Source: Cyclobacteriaceae bacterium (GTDB lineage Bacteria; Bacteroidota; Bacteroidia; Cytophagales; Cyclobacteriaceae). Taken from it: 64,000 nt of DNA. The position numbers and the translations under genes were made by a program. A model generated the notes under the pieces. That model was not told where the DNA came from. It saw only the letters and a program-made list of their open reading frames with translations, and did no database searches. The DNA lies in assembly GCA_016787755.1 (NCBI GenBank), contig JAEUUA010000018.1, positions 248,001-312,000 of the forward strand, read 5' to 3'. Shown here piece by piece: positions 35,859 through 44,874 of the stretch (within the stretch, counting starts at the first letter, position 1; every line of letters starts with the position of its first letter).

Positions 35859-36269
35859 TTATAGATATATGATTGGAACCCGAAATCGGGCATGTCCTTT
35901 TGCGTGACATCGTTCGCACAGAGAGATCATGAGATAGTCTTCATAATCCCAGGGAGATTTGAATTGTCGCAGTGCGAGGATAAAATGATATTGACGGTGA
36001 TGAACCTGCAGGCTTTCGGAATTAGAGCAGATGACACAACATCTGTTGTCACGAATAAGAATCTCTTCACGTCTGTTCCGCCAGCGGACGTCAAACAGGA
36101 GTTGACCATACGTACCGTGGCCTTTCTCCGGCAATTCGATATCGATGCTGGTGGCAATTTCCTCTTTGAAATCATAATCATTAAAGCGCGAGTTTACCAT
36201 GGACTCATACCTTCCTTCCCCGATATGAAAGCGAGGTTGTGTTGCAGGTATGGGTGCTATTAAGTTCAT
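35859..36269 (-). CDS. HNH endonuclease-like protein
   Basis: A 136-residue protein with an HNH-type core: RDNRCCVICSNSESLQVHHR supplies the first zinc cysteines and the paired histidines, and LCERCHAKGH the second cysteine pair and final histidine. HNH nucleases cut DNA with one metal ion. It lacks a recognition domain, so its targets are unknown; a structural zinc-finger role is the alternative. Its start overlaps the DUF4236 stop by four bases. Confidence 0.75.
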   Translation of the reverse strand: MNLIAPIPATQPRFHIGEGRYESMVNSRFNDYDFKEEIATSIDIELPEKGHGTYGQLLFDVRWRNRREEILIRDNRCCVICSNSESLQVHHRQYHFILALRQFKSPWDYEDYLMISLCERCHAKGHARFRVPIIYL

Positions 36270-37369
36270 TGTTTTAGGTTGCGTTGGTGTTCGGCAATCA
36301 CGTTAATAAATTCAGCGAGTTGATCCATCGCTCCCAATTTAGAGGTGAGGAGTACTTCCTTCCAGCCTTGGGTAGAGGTGAATGTATATTGGGAATACAG
36401 GCAGATGGGTAGCCTACGGTTTGCAGTGAATCTGCGATCGGGGTCGCCTTTTTTGTTTACATATTCCCAGGTGTGATCTACAATTTGTGCGTCCTGGGCC
36501 GGGGTTTCGTTTTCAATAAATTTCGTGTCTGCATAAATAATGTTGATATGTTTATAGTGCACCCCACCTAGCTGAGTTCCTTTTTTAAAAATGATGCGTT
36601 CAGGAAAAAAATAAAGTTGTCGGTCGTGCAGTTGAATGAAAGGCACGGACACATTCGTTATTAAGTGAGGAGAAGGTAGTCGATTATTGCTCCATGCTTT
36701 TATTGGATTTCTTGTGATGGTGAGGCTTGCGCCTGCGTTTCTGCGGGTGTCCGTTACTTCCTGTGCTGAAAGTTGTTGCCATATTTTCTCTGACTCAGCA
36801 AACTTTTCAAAGTAGAGGAGAAATTTGTCGTAGAGCGATTTCAGTTCACCATCCATGGTGTAATGGAGGTGCATCGTCATGCGCTGCTTGTCAACCTTGC
36901 TGAGATACATACTACCTGCAATAATCAAGGCTAGTACGGTCACTGCGATGACTGCCCACACTGGTTGCGCGACAATAACATGAGACTTTGTTGTGATAAA
37001 AATGAAATAACCGAAGATTGTAGAAGTTGCAAAGATTTTCAGGAAGGATACTTTTTTGTCTTTCGATTCCAGTTCGTTGATGAATGCTTGTGAGTCGGTG
37101 TCTGTGAGACTATTCATCAGCTCGTTGTCCATGGCCTCATTGGAACTTTCGCGGGAAGGTTGTTGGACAAATGAAGGTGTGTAGTTAGAAGATTTCTGCG
37201 AGATACGTTTTCGGTAATACATCCCATTCATACCCAGGTTGACATAGGTACCTCTGCTGTTTGTGCTGATGCGTGCGCCTTTGATGCCTGTAGACAGTCC
37301 TATTCCAGACTTGGAAAAGTTGAGTTGGAAAGGTCCGAACGACTTTGATTTTCTGAACGACCAGCCCAT
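36266..37369 (-). CDS. DUF4236 protein with membrane helices
   Basis: A 367-residue protein that begins MGWSFRKSKSFGPFQLNFSK and continues with GIGLSTGIKGARIS, the DUF4236 signature over the first 55 residues. Two membrane helices lie at about 115-155, followed by a C-terminal domain with YFFPERIIFKKGTQLGGVHY. Starting at the ATG 37369 removes an overlap with the upstream small gene. The DUF4236 domain has no known function. Confidence 0.8.
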   Translation of the reverse strand: MGWSFRKSKSFGPFQLNFSKSGIGLSTGIKGARISTNSRGTYVNLGMNGMYYRKRISQKSSNYTPSFVQQPSRESSNEAMDNELMNSLTDTDSQAFINELESKDKKVSFLKIFATSTIFGYFIFITTKSHVIVAQPVWAVIAVTVLALIIAGSMYLSKVDKQRMTMHLHYTMDGELKSLYDKFLLYFEKFAESEKIWQQLSAQEVTDTRRNAGASLTITRNPIKAWSNNRLPSPHLITNVSVPFIQLHDRQLYFFPERIIFKKGTQLGGVHYKHINIIYADTKFIENETPAQDAQIVDHTWEYVNKKGDPDRRFTANRRLPICLYSQYTFTSTQGWKEVLLTSKLGAMDQLAEFINVIAEHQRNLKQ

Positions 37370-37371
37370 GG

Positions 37372-37572
37372 TTAGCTGGTGTGGCAATCGGGACTACAAA
37401 ATTTACATCCGTTTGACTGGGGGTATTTATTCTTTGCTTCGGTCACGGCCTCTTTGCACGTAGAAAAAAATCCCAGGTAGGTTTTGTTTGTTGGGATGAA
37501 TTGGCATTGTTCGGTGTGCACTTCATGGTCGCCATTGTTTTGTGGGTGGTCGTTGACATAGTAGTAGTCCAT
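37372..37572 (-). CDS. small Cys/His protein (YYYVN-x-HP-NGDHEVH family)
   Basis: A 66-residue protein with NGDHEVHTEQC, a central LGFFSTCKEAVTEAK and a C-terminal GCKFCSPDCH. I recognise the pattern from small proteins spread in accessory regions of many bacteria. The four cysteines and histidines suggest a compact zinc or disulfide fold. It ends two bases before the chosen DUF4236 start. Confidence 0.72.
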   Translation of the reverse strand: MDYYYVNDHPQNNGDHEVHTEQCQFIPTNKTYLGFFSTCKEAVTEAKNKYPQSNGCKFCSPDCHTS

Positions 37573-37647
37573 CCTATCTTATTTTAATTTAACATCTATC
37601 CGTTACCCTTTTAATTCTGCTTCAAACATCATTCGAATACGAATTGA

Positions 37648-38880
37648 TCATTGATTATTCTCCATTACATATTCTTCCTTCGCAGTAATTGCCACCACTT
37701 CGAGCACAGCATGAATCCCATAAGAAGGGTCTGGATTTTTAATTCCGATCACAAAAGAGCCGGTATTACAACAAGTCACTTTTACATTTCCTGACATAAA
37801 ATTTACCCGTGAGGCATCTTGATAATGTTTCCACGCAGCGTCCTGTTTGGCTTCAAATAATTGTGCTGATTCTCGTGGAAGTAAATAGATATCGCAGTAG
37901 TTGGCTCCGGGTGGTTGGGTGAGTTTATCTACGGCAAGTGTGCCCGCCTTGGCCATAGGTCCCGTTAAGCTTAACGCCAGTGTGCTCAATTCTGAGAATA
38001 ATTTAAAATTGTTCTTTACATTATCTATGTCGTCTTTGGAGCGAGATGCAGAAAATCGGTATACCCACTCAATTGTATTTTGCGGGAGCTGAATGGGCAA
38101 CAAAACGCGCGATTTGCCGCCCATAAATGTGGCATTTGAGCCGCTGTTTATGAAGTAGCTTTGCGGTTCTGTTACAACAATTGGTGTAAGTATTGTCTGT
38201 CTTGAAACGGTTGAATTGAAATGTACTGTCTCAGGCGAGCCTGGCATCCTTCTCACCTTGATAAAACAATTACGATCGAACGCATGGTTTGTTGCTACCG
38301 TAAATTTATAAATCGACCGCTCAGGAATTTTTATACTCACATTAGTCAACGATGTGAATGCATTGTTTGTATATCGGACTACATCGTTTGGGTATGATGC
38401 AATCCTGATGCTGTTAGTACCTTTTGCATTAGACATAGAAACATCCAGGAAAATTTCGTCTCCTTTTTCGAAGGCATAATAAAATTCAGGGTTGGGATAG
38501 GCTAAGCCTGGATTGTTCGACTGCCATGCCATTACTGTTGTTATTCCGGGTACATTGAAGTTTATATCAGCAATAAGAATTTTATCGATATGAACAGGTT
38601 CACTGTTAACGCTAAATTCAATGCGCAGGATTTTTTGTTTGCCTGCTTCAGTCTGGATCAGCTCACCACTTGTTTGACTTTGGGAATTTCTAGCTTCGAC
38701 ATAATGTTCACCAACTTTGACAACCATTCTGTAGGCAGCACCCGCTTTCGTTGAGCCCTGTTCCACCCCATCCAGAATAATTACCGCATCCTGGTTTGGG
38801 ATCACGAGTAGTACTGCATCCTCCTGAGCAAAGGCAGCAAGCGTATAGAAAAAAGCAATAACTATGAACAGGCTTTTCAT
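37648..38880 (-). CDS. exported PEGA-like hypothetical protein
   Basis: A 410-residue protein with a clear signal peptide (MKSLFIVIAFFYTLAAFAQ), then a PEGA-like beta domain (LVIPNQDAVIILDGVEQGS, VGEHYVEARN), then a second beta-rich domain and a C-terminal part. PEGA domains bind surface or wall structures. The rest is not recognised. It is two bases after the DUF6232 gene stop, so co-transcribed. Confidence 0.7.
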   Translation of the reverse strand: MKSLFIVIAFFYTLAAFAQEDAVLLVIPNQDAVIILDGVEQGSTKAGAAYRMVVKVGEHYVEARNSQSQTSGELIQTEAGKQKILRIEFSVNSEPVHIDKILIADINFNVPGITTVMAWQSNNPGLAYPNPEFYYAFEKGDEIFLDVSMSNAKGTNSIRIASYPNDVVRYTNNAFTSLTNVSIKIPERSIYKFTVATNHAFDRNCFIKVRRMPGSPETVHFNSTVSRQTILTPIVVTEPQSYFINSGSNATFMGGKSRVLLPIQLPQNTIEWVYRFSASRSKDDIDNVKNNFKLFSELSTLALSLTGPMAKAGTLAVDKLTQPPGANYCDIYLLPRESAQLFEAKQDAAWKHYQDASRVNFMSGNVKVTCCNTGSFVIGIKNPDPSYGIHAVLEVVAITAKEEYVMENNQ

Positions 38881-38882
38881 GA

Positions 38883-39260
38883 CTAGCCTCGGTAGATCAT
38901 TGCTTCGTTGACGGCATCAACCATTCTTTGAATGAGCTGTTGGTCTTTGGAAATATAACCATCCGCTTCTCCTGAGTTGCTATTTATCCGAACCGAGTAT
39001 TCATCTTTCGTCAGGTACAGTAAAAGTATTCCCAGTGCAAGCAAGAAAACACCGAAGACTCGAGCGCTTTCAGCCAGCAGACACAACACTCCTATCAGAA
39101 TCAACAAGACTTGTAATAGTCTACTTTTTTTTATTTGATAATTCGTAACTGAAGAAATGTTACGCATTGCATACGTTTTGGATTGCGATACAAATCGTGA
39201 TTGCGTGATTGTTACTTTGGAATCTTGATAAAATACTTTCTCAGTTGTTGGAGTTTCCAT
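38883..39260 (-). CDS. DUF6232 membrane protein
   Basis: A 125-residue protein with an N-terminal strand segment (FYQDSKVTITQSRFVSQSKT), two membrane helices (about 45-82) and a C-terminal segment (VRINSNSGEADGYISKD, ending LIQRMVDAVNEAM). The layout matches DUF6232. Function unknown. Confidence 0.8.
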   Translation of the reverse strand: METPTTEKVFYQDSKVTITQSRFVSQSKTYAMRNISSVTNYQIKKSRLLQVLLILIGVLCLLAESARVFGVFLLALGILLLYLTKDEYSVRINSNSGEADGYISKDQQLIQRMVDAVNEAMIYRG

Positions 39261-39272
39261 AGATCATTCAAA

Positions 39273-39560
39273 TTATAATTGTGCAAAAATCTTACTCATT
39301 CCCTTATCGTTTCTTTTGTAGCCTTGTCTTGAGCCACTAAATTTTTTATCCAAGAGAACCACATTGGAAGCATTGGACATATCGAACATTTTCCATCCCA
39401 TTTGAGACGTTGAACTGAATCCATCAATTTGGTATGCTCTGAGTGCTGGGTTTCCTTTAGTTGTTATACCATAGCAATGTGGCTCTACAATCCGAGTCCC
39501 TCCATCATATTCCATCTGCAAAAGAAGGCGGTTTTTAATTGCATCGATTAAAGTTTGCAT
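39273..39560 (-). CDS. stand-alone WYL-like ligand-binding protein
   Basis: A 95-residue protein resembling an isolated WYL or WYL-like domain: LLQMEYDGGTRIVEPHCYGI, then LRAYQIDG and WKMFDMSNASNVVLLDKKF. WYL domains sense nucleotides or nucleic acid ends in defence and DNA-damage regulators. Here there is no DNA-binding domain attached, so it may act as a sensor subunit for a neighbour (inference). Confidence 0.65.
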   Translation of the reverse strand: MQTLIDAIKNRLLLQMEYDGGTRIVEPHCYGITTKGNPALRAYQIDGFSSTSQMGWKMFDMSNASNVVLLDKKFSGSRQGYKRNDKGMSKIFAQL

Positions 39561-39588
39561 TGTATTAATTGTTTAGTATCACTTGTAT

Positions 39589-39912
39589 TTACTTACACTT
39601 ACATCCCGAACCCACTACCCATTTGCAACAACTGCTTGCGCACTGTGCCTGTGATTTATTCGAGCAGCCGCAGTTTGCTGTTGTGGGGCATCCAATTATT
39701 CCACCCCCTACACCGCTATTGAGTTCTTCACATGCCAATCCGTCTTTGTCGGCATCCAGGTTGCTTAAGCATTTTTTATCGTTGTCGAAATCATCTTGTG
39801 CCGCCTGCTGGCTAGCATAGTCGCTGCATTTCTTCGAAGGGCATGGATTATCTTTTGAATTGCTGCATTGTGCTAAGACAAGCAGGAGAATTGTTATCGA
39901 TTTGTATTTCAT
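39589..39912 (-). CDS. cysteine-rich lipoprotein with excalibur calcium-binding motif
   Basis: A 107-residue protein with a lipoprotein signal (LLLVLAQCSNS) and an excalibur motif NLDADKDGLACEEL at about 54-67, in which the DxDxDG loop binds calcium. The C-terminus is very rich in cysteine (CASSCCKWVVGSGCKCK). It is exported. Role unknown. Confidence 0.78.
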   Translation of the reverse strand: MKYKSITILLLVLAQCSNSKDNPCPSKKCSDYASQQAAQDDFDNDKKCLSNLDADKDGLACEELNSGVGGGIIGCPTTANCGCSNKSQAQCASSCCKWVVGSGCKCK

Positions 39913-40013
39913 GCTACCTTGATGACACCAAGTAGCTTTTTTTTTAAGTAGTTCTATAACCTACTTTCCTAACCTATCGTTTTCATTTCCGAAGGAGTAT
40001 GGGTTGTTTCCTT

Positions 40014-40424
40014 CTATTGATGCTGCCAGCATTTACCCCCGCTGCTGGCAGTACGTTTGCACCTCGTGCCGGCTTTTGTAATAGCGGAACATTGTGCCGT
40101 GGCCTCTGATTTCTTTTGTGGTGCAGGCGTCTGAGTCGTTTGATTCTGTTGTCGAACGGGAGTCTGAGTTTTAAGTCCTGTGGGTTCGTTCTTTGAAGAC
40201 TCCTTGGTGCTAGGTTTACAGACGCTGCACGCGGTGTAGCCCTGTTCCTTTGCCTTCTTTAGATCGATTGAAATTTTACTTTGACGTAGATAGCTGCAAC
40301 TGCCATTGTGGTACTTGGCACCGGTGCGGGTGACATAGACTGTCTGTGCCTCTGACGTGCATGCTGCAAGTATCAGCGTAAGTAAAAGGATCCACCGTTG
40401 CAGTTTCAAAAGTTTTAATACCAT
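40014..40424 (-). CDS. Cys-rich exported lipoprotein with C-terminal QCSA-x-TKAG-x-RCKR motif
   Basis: A 136-residue protein with lipobox LILAACTSE, a first domain VYVTRTGAKYHNGSCSYLRQ ending TACSVCKP (a common surface Cys pair domain), a low-complexity Gln/Thr/Pro linker, and a C-terminal CSAITKAGTRCKRTASSGGK with CWQH. That last motif is a small zinc-like finger seen in many bacterial and phage proteins. Role unknown. Confidence 0.75.
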   Translation of the reverse strand: MVLKLLKLQRWILLLTLILAACTSEAQTVYVTRTGAKYHNGSCSYLRQSKISIDLKKAKEQGYTACSVCKPSTKESSKNEPTGLKTQTPVRQQNQTTQTPAPQKKSEATAQCSAITKAGTRCKRTASSGGKCWQHQ

Positions 40425-40512
40425 CTCCGAATTTAATTCACTCCTGATTGATTCTTAAATAAAATTTCCAAGGGCCGTTAATTTCTTTCCCGATGACACG
40501 AGTCCTTAACTC

Positions 40513-41634
40513 CTATTCGATTTTAGTCATTTGCCAATCCTTCTCATTAAAACTAAATGAATATGTTTCAGAAACCGGGACTGCTGTAATGATCATCTGA
40601 TGACGTTTCGTGTCCTGAGATTTCGATGGAAAGATGAGTGTGGTTTGAATCAACCTGATTGGATTTTTGTACGTCACGGTGACTGTGTGTTGTTGCTCTT
40701 CATGATCTGATGAGGTGATGGTATACGTTATGGGCTGGGTATTGTAATACGCATATTTCTCTTGCCGATTGGCAGACGCTGTAGAAGATTCAAATCCGAA
40801 TATGATAGGCGTGGTTAAGTTGTAATCATTGAGTGGTGATATAGATTCCAAGTCTATGGCTGCTATTCGTTCTACATTTTTACGTGAATGAATACTTTGC
40901 AGGCCACTATTTAATTCATACTCATTGCGATAATGTGAATGTGCATTCTGAAAATCCGTAAATAATTTTTTTATCGCTGTTGCTTCGACTTCTTTGGAAC
41001 CGACTGTATGAATGAGGCGCTCCTTTTCTGCATCAGCAACCTGTTGGAGCTCGCTGATTCTCTTTTCGATGGTCTGTTGGATAAGATTGTCTGACAGGTG
41101 TTGTTGTCGTCCGAAATAAAAGTAAGAGAGCGCCAGTACAGCTGTCAGTAAGAGAGCGCCAACTGCTATGAGTCCGGGGGTTTTAGATTTAGAGGGTTTT
41201 TCTTTAATGAGTATGTTCGCCTCCTGAATGACGTGATATAATTTCTCTACTACATAAGGAATTCCATGTCGGGCCTCGATGGCAAAGATGTCCGCAATCA
41301 TGGGTGCTCGTACTGCAAGCTCGTCTTTAGAGATGTTGTAGAGTATGGGAAGAATTTTCTTTTCGCCTTCCGTTTTGTTTAGCAACATAGTAAGTTCATA
41401 GGGGCCCCAAAATTTATCCAGGAAGGAGGGGCTGATAATGACGATTCCAAACCGACATTGTTTAAGTCCGCTATTAATACGTTCTGTTATTGAATCTCCT
41501 ACTGACAGATCACGGCTGGAGTACCAAATTTTCAACCCTTTTTCTTTTAAGGCAGCATCCAATTCTGTGGCAATTCCAATTTTATCATCCACTGAGTGAG
41601 AGAGGAAGGCATGATACGAATAGGTCGGGGGCAT
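40513..41634 (-). CDS. TIR-domain protein with membrane helix and C-terminal domain
   Basis: A 373-residue protein. Residues 1-130 are a TIR domain (YSYHAFLSHSVDD, GLKIWYSSRDLSVGDSI, FGIVIISPSFLDKFWGPYEL with candidate catalytic Glu80). Then come a membrane helix (about 152-172), a coiled coil (about 180-230) and a beta-rich C-terminal domain of about 120 residues. TIR enzymes of bacteria usually cleave NAD+ when triggered. The membrane helix places the TIR in the cytoplasm and the last domain outside, so an envelope signal could be sensed (inference). Confidence 0.85.
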   Translation of the reverse strand: MPPTYSYHAFLSHSVDDKIGIATELDAALKEKGLKIWYSSRDLSVGDSITERINSGLKQCRFGIVIISPSFLDKFWGPYELTMLLNKTEGEKKILPILYNISKDELAVRAPMIADIFAIEARHGIPYVVEKLYHVIQEANILIKEKPSKSKTPGLIAVGALLLTAVLALSYFYFGRQQHLSDNLIQQTIEKRISELQQVADAEKERLIHTVGSKEVEATAIKKLFTDFQNAHSHYRNEYELNSGLQSIHSRKNVERIAAIDLESISPLNDYNLTTPIIFGFESSTASANRQEKYAYYNTQPITYTITSSDHEEQQHTVTVTYKNPIRLIQTTLIFPSKSQDTKRHQMIITAVPVSETYSFSFNEKDWQMTKIE

Positions 41635-41717
41635 AGCTTAAAAGAAATTTAATGATGGGAATAAGTTTTCGTTGGTTCAATACTTTTTTCCCAATGTGTT
41701 GGATTTATTTCCTAACC

Positions 41718-42437
41718 CTACTTTACAATTTTCAGCACATTCATGAGATTTTCACGGTACTCCTTACCCATTTGTATTTTGTAAGCTCCTAATTTAATCA
41801 TATTTCCCTCTAGCCCTGTGATGCGATTCACATTGATAATATGAGAGCGATGGACGCGAATGAAGTCATTGCTATTGAGTTGCTCATGAATGTGGTTCAT
41901 GCTGGTCGCCTGTTTGAATTTCTTCGAGATCGTGACCAAGGTGCTATACGCACGATCCGCCTCCAAATATAAAATATCATCGGTATGCAGTTTTATGAAT
42001 ACCTGGTTGTCTGTGCGCAAAAAAATACTTTCGCTCACTGGCTGACGATTTAACTTTCTTCTTTCGTTGGCATTACTGAATGCCAGGTCGATGGCGCGGA
42101 CCAAGTCAGGCTCATTGAACGGTTTTGTAAGGTAGCTTGCAGGCAGCGTTCGCTTTGCTCGCTCCAACGTTTTTGGATCCGCACTATCGCTCAGGTAGAT
42201 AATGGAGACGTCATGATTTTGCAAGATCGTCTCTGCTGTTGCGATGCCATCCATTTTTCCAGCCAGTTGAATGTCCATCAAGATAAGATCTGGCTTTTTA
42301 GTTTGAAGTAATTCAATCGCTTCCTCTCCTGAGGAACAGATGCCTACGATTTCCATCGCATGTTTTTTTAACCGCATGGCGATGTCTTCGGCAATAAGTG
42401 CTTTGTCCTCAACGACCAGAACTTTTATTTTTTCCAT
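41718..42437 (-). CDS. LytTR-family response regulator
   Basis: A 239-residue regulator: receiver domain with phospho-acceptor Asp in LILMDIQ (about residue 56) and conserved Lys in LTKP, and a LytTR DNA-binding domain from about 135 (DDILYLEADRAYSTLVTISK, FIRVHRSHIINVNRI). Its gene starts four bases after the TPR kinase stop, so the pair is a two-component system. LytTR regulators in this phylum control surface and quorum-like functions. Target sites are not known here. Confidence 0.92.
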   Translation of the reverse strand: MEKIKVLVVEDKALIAEDIAMRLKKHAMEIVGICSSGEEAIELLQTKKPDLILMDIQLAGKMDGIATAETILQNHDVSIIYLSDSADPKTLERAKRTLPASYLTKPFNEPDLVRAIDLAFSNANERRKLNRQPVSESIFLRTDNQVFIKLHTDDILYLEADRAYSTLVTISKKFKQATSMNHIHEQLNSNDFIRVHRSHIINVNRITGLEGNMIKLGAYKIQMGKEYRENLMNVLKIVK

Positions 42438-42441
42438 GGGC

Positions 42442-44325
42442 TTACGGGTTTGGAAATTGAATTATAAAGATAGTTCCATTTTCCGTTTGCGTTTTAAGAG
42501 TTCCTTTTAATTCATTTACCAGTGTGTTCACCATCTTCAATCCAAATGAGTTTGTTGAAAGATCTTCCATTGGTATTTGAATACCTTGCCCATTGTCTGC
42601 AATTTTAATATTAAATTGGTCCTCCTTCTGTTGCAGTTGTATTGTCAATATAGGATTTGGTTGGTTTATGAATGCATACTTCATAGCATTGCTCGCGAGT
42701 TCGTTTACGATTAACCCGACAGGAATTGCTTTATCGACATCCAGCATCACGTTTTCACACACTATATTGAGCTGATTTTTTTCTGAGTCAAAACTGTAGG
42801 TATGGGTAAGGTATAGAATAAGCTCCGATACATACTCATTCATGTTGATGGTACGTTCTGCCGACTCGCGATATAACTTTTTGTGAATGATGGCCATGGC
42901 ATTCACTCGACTCTCGCTGCTTTTGATTAGTTGGATTGCGGTCTCGTCCTTCAGGTTGTGTGATTGCAGACTAAACAAACTCGCCAGGATCTGAAGATTG
43001 TTTTTGACGCGGTGATGTACCTCTTTAAGTAAGTTTTCTACCCTATCCTTATTGAGGCGAACCAGTCGATACTGATAATAGATAATCATGATGGCGATCA
43101 AAATGACAACCGTGACGATTATTAATCCTGTTATCCATGTTTTCTTTGTTTCGATTTCGATTTCCTGAATTCGCTGATTGTTTTCCAGCAATTGAATTTG
43201 CTGTTCTTTCTTTTCCGTTTCGTATTGCAGTTGCATGGCGATCAGGCTTTCGGCCTTTTCTTTGTTGAGCAGGCTGTCGTTGACCATTAATAATTCCTCT
43301 GCATACTTCAGGGCGGAAGTGGGATTTTGTATGCTCTTATAGAGTTGAACTTTTAATTCAAGATTTCGCTTGAGGTCCGCGAGCGAGGAATTTCCTGTAA
43401 GTGCCTCCGCTTCGTTTAGATATAACTCAGCTTGTTTATAATTCCCGGTCGCTAATTTTAGCTCACCCAAATTGTTTAGGGCTGTGGCTTCATAGGATCG
43501 TTCTCCAAGCTCTTTCTTTATTGTCAACGCCTTGAGCAGATAGAATTCAGCTTTCTGAAAATTAGTCTTCTTCAAGTATGTAACACCCATAAAATTAAAT
43601 GTGCTCCCTAAGGTACTAGCATCATCACCCCCTTGATTGATTTGCTCTGCTTTTGAAAGGTGAGAAAGGGCGCTGTCGTAGGATTTGATTCTTATAAATA
43701 CATCACCCAGGTTATTGTGTGACTGTCGTACTCCTTTCATGTTGCCGATTGTCTCGCGGATGGCTAAGGCCTTTTTATGAAAGACTATGGCATTCGAGTA
43801 ATCCTTAATGAGCGTATAGACAGATCCAACCGTATTATATAGCGATGCGAGCGTTCGATCTGGTGGTGTTGTTTCCTGGCGGGCTAACGCATCGAAGGCA
43901 GTTTCCAATGCTTCATCATACCAGCCGCGGTTCTTGTAGATAATGCTGAGGTTGAGTTGTGTGATAACCACTCTTACGGTGTCGTCAAGCTGCTGAAATA
44001 TCTTCAATGCCTGCGCATAATAGTGTATGCTACTATCTGGAACACCTTTGTAATTAAAAACAATGCCGATGCTGTTCAGTGCTGCGGCTCTATTCTTTTT
44101 GTCAGACACATAATAATTGGCTGCCTTGTATAAATATGGTAACGCACTGTCGTAAGACGATTTGGTGAGAAACTCATTTCCGATAAGGGACGCATAATAG
44201 CCATTTGATTCCTCACTAGTCGGTTGGAGGCTACTCCATTTTTGCTTTAGGCTATCGATCTTAGGCTGACTATTACAGCGTATAAAAGGGATCAGGAAGA
44301 TAACAAGTACGATTGCATTTTTCAT
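42442..44325 (-). CDS. TPR-containing sensor histidine kinase (HisKA_2 type)
   Basis: A 627-residue kinase with an N-terminal lipoprotein-like or signal segment (MKNAIVLVIFLIPFIRCNSQ), about seven TPR units (residues about 40-350), a coiled coil, one membrane helix (about 395-417), a HisKA_2 dimerisation domain with HHRVKNNLQ (His437/438) and an ATPase domain with NELASNAMKYAF and DNGQGI. ATG 44325 is chosen because the signal segment begins there. It pairs with the LytTR regulator four bases downstream. The TPRs are outside the cytoplasm and likely bind a protein or peptide. Confidence 0.88.
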   Translation of the reverse strand: MKNAIVLVIFLIPFIRCNSQPKIDSLKQKWSSLQPTSEESNGYYASLIGNEFLTKSSYDSALPYLYKAANYYVSDKKNRAAALNSIGIVFNYKGVPDSSIHYYAQALKIFQQLDDTVRVVITQLNLSIIYKNRGWYDEALETAFDALARQETTPPDRTLASLYNTVGSVYTLIKDYSNAIVFHKKALAIRETIGNMKGVRQSHNNLGDVFIRIKSYDSALSHLSKAEQINQGGDDASTLGSTFNFMGVTYLKKTNFQKAEFYLLKALTIKKELGERSYEATALNNLGELKLATGNYKQAELYLNEAEALTGNSSLADLKRNLELKVQLYKSIQNPTSALKYAEELLMVNDSLLNKEKAESLIAMQLQYETEKKEQQIQLLENNQRIQEIEIETKKTWITGLIIVTVVILIAIMIIYYQYRLVRLNKDRVENLLKEVHHRVKNNLQILASLFSLQSHNLKDETAIQLIKSSESRVNAMAIIHKKLYRESAERTINMNEYVSELILYLTHTYSFDSEKNQLNIVCENVMLDVDKAIPVGLIVNELASNAMKYAFINQPNPILTIQLQQKEDQFNIKIADNGQGIQIPMEDLSTNSFGLKMVNTLVNELKGTLKTQTENGTIFIIQFPNP

Positions 44326-44352
44326 GCCTGAGGGTTGGGGCATGCGAAAGGT

Positions 44353-44387
44353 AAAAAAAACGGTGATGGGGTTCAAGCCCATCACCG
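44353..44387 (-). terminator. rho-independent terminator of the small lipoprotein gene
   Basis: A perfect 10-bp stem (CGGTGATGGG at 44361-44370 with its complement at 44378-44387) and a 7-base loop, followed on the minus strand by eight T. It lies just after the 41-residue lipoprotein gene and 28 bp before the kinase start, so it also separates the kinase from upstream transcription. Confidence 0.88.
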
Positions 44388-44405
44388 TATACATGATCCC
44401 CGGTG

Positions 44406-44531
44406 TTACTTGGGGGGAGTCGGTGGAATAATAATCGGATCATCATCCTCATGTGGGCTAACCACTTCTTCCGTGCAGCTAGCCGCCATCAAGCCGAAGA
44501 TCATCACTAACAGGTACGCAATCTTTTTCAT
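44406..44531 (-). CDS. tiny lipoprotein with acidic-proline tail
   Basis: A 41-residue frame: signal MKKIAYLLVMIFGLMAASC with lipobox Cys20, then EEVVSPHEDDDPIIIPPTPP. The mature part is only about 22 residues, acidic then Ile/Pro-rich. A strong terminator follows directly, supporting a real transcript. I chose ATG 44531, where the signal peptide begins, over the longer frame. It precedes the kinase gene and might be a signal for it (inference). Confidence 0.65.
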   Translation of the reverse strand: MKKIAYLLVMIFGLMAASCTEEVVSPHEDDDPIIIPPTPPK

Positions 44532-44874
44532 AAAAACATCGTTTTTTGATTTTCGAAAAGCGCTTAGGGAGCCTGAGCTGAAGACATAGAAGTCCCGGGT
44601 GAGTGGATTTAACATCACTCACATTTTGATTCGGTGTACTCCTGCGTCAGGTGCCTAAGACATTACTTTGACCATGGGTTGGGTCTGATGAGATTTCGTT
44701 TAGGCTGCGTCCCATGATCAGTCTATTGTGAAGTCCCGTCAAACGGTGATCTGTTGTGTTGTCTAACAACGATGTAAAGGTGCGCGAACAAACATCCCTG
44801 CCATATCTAGGTTGTTCCGTTGTTTTCCTTTTATCTTCTTTTGTTTTTCCTTTTTATTCAAGACCTTGATAGGC
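44532..44874. other. divergent intergenic, no recognised content
   Basis: 343 bp between the tiny lipoprotein (minus) and the next plus-strand gene. Should contain both promoters. I see no strong palindrome, repeat or RNA gene. Confidence 0.4.
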
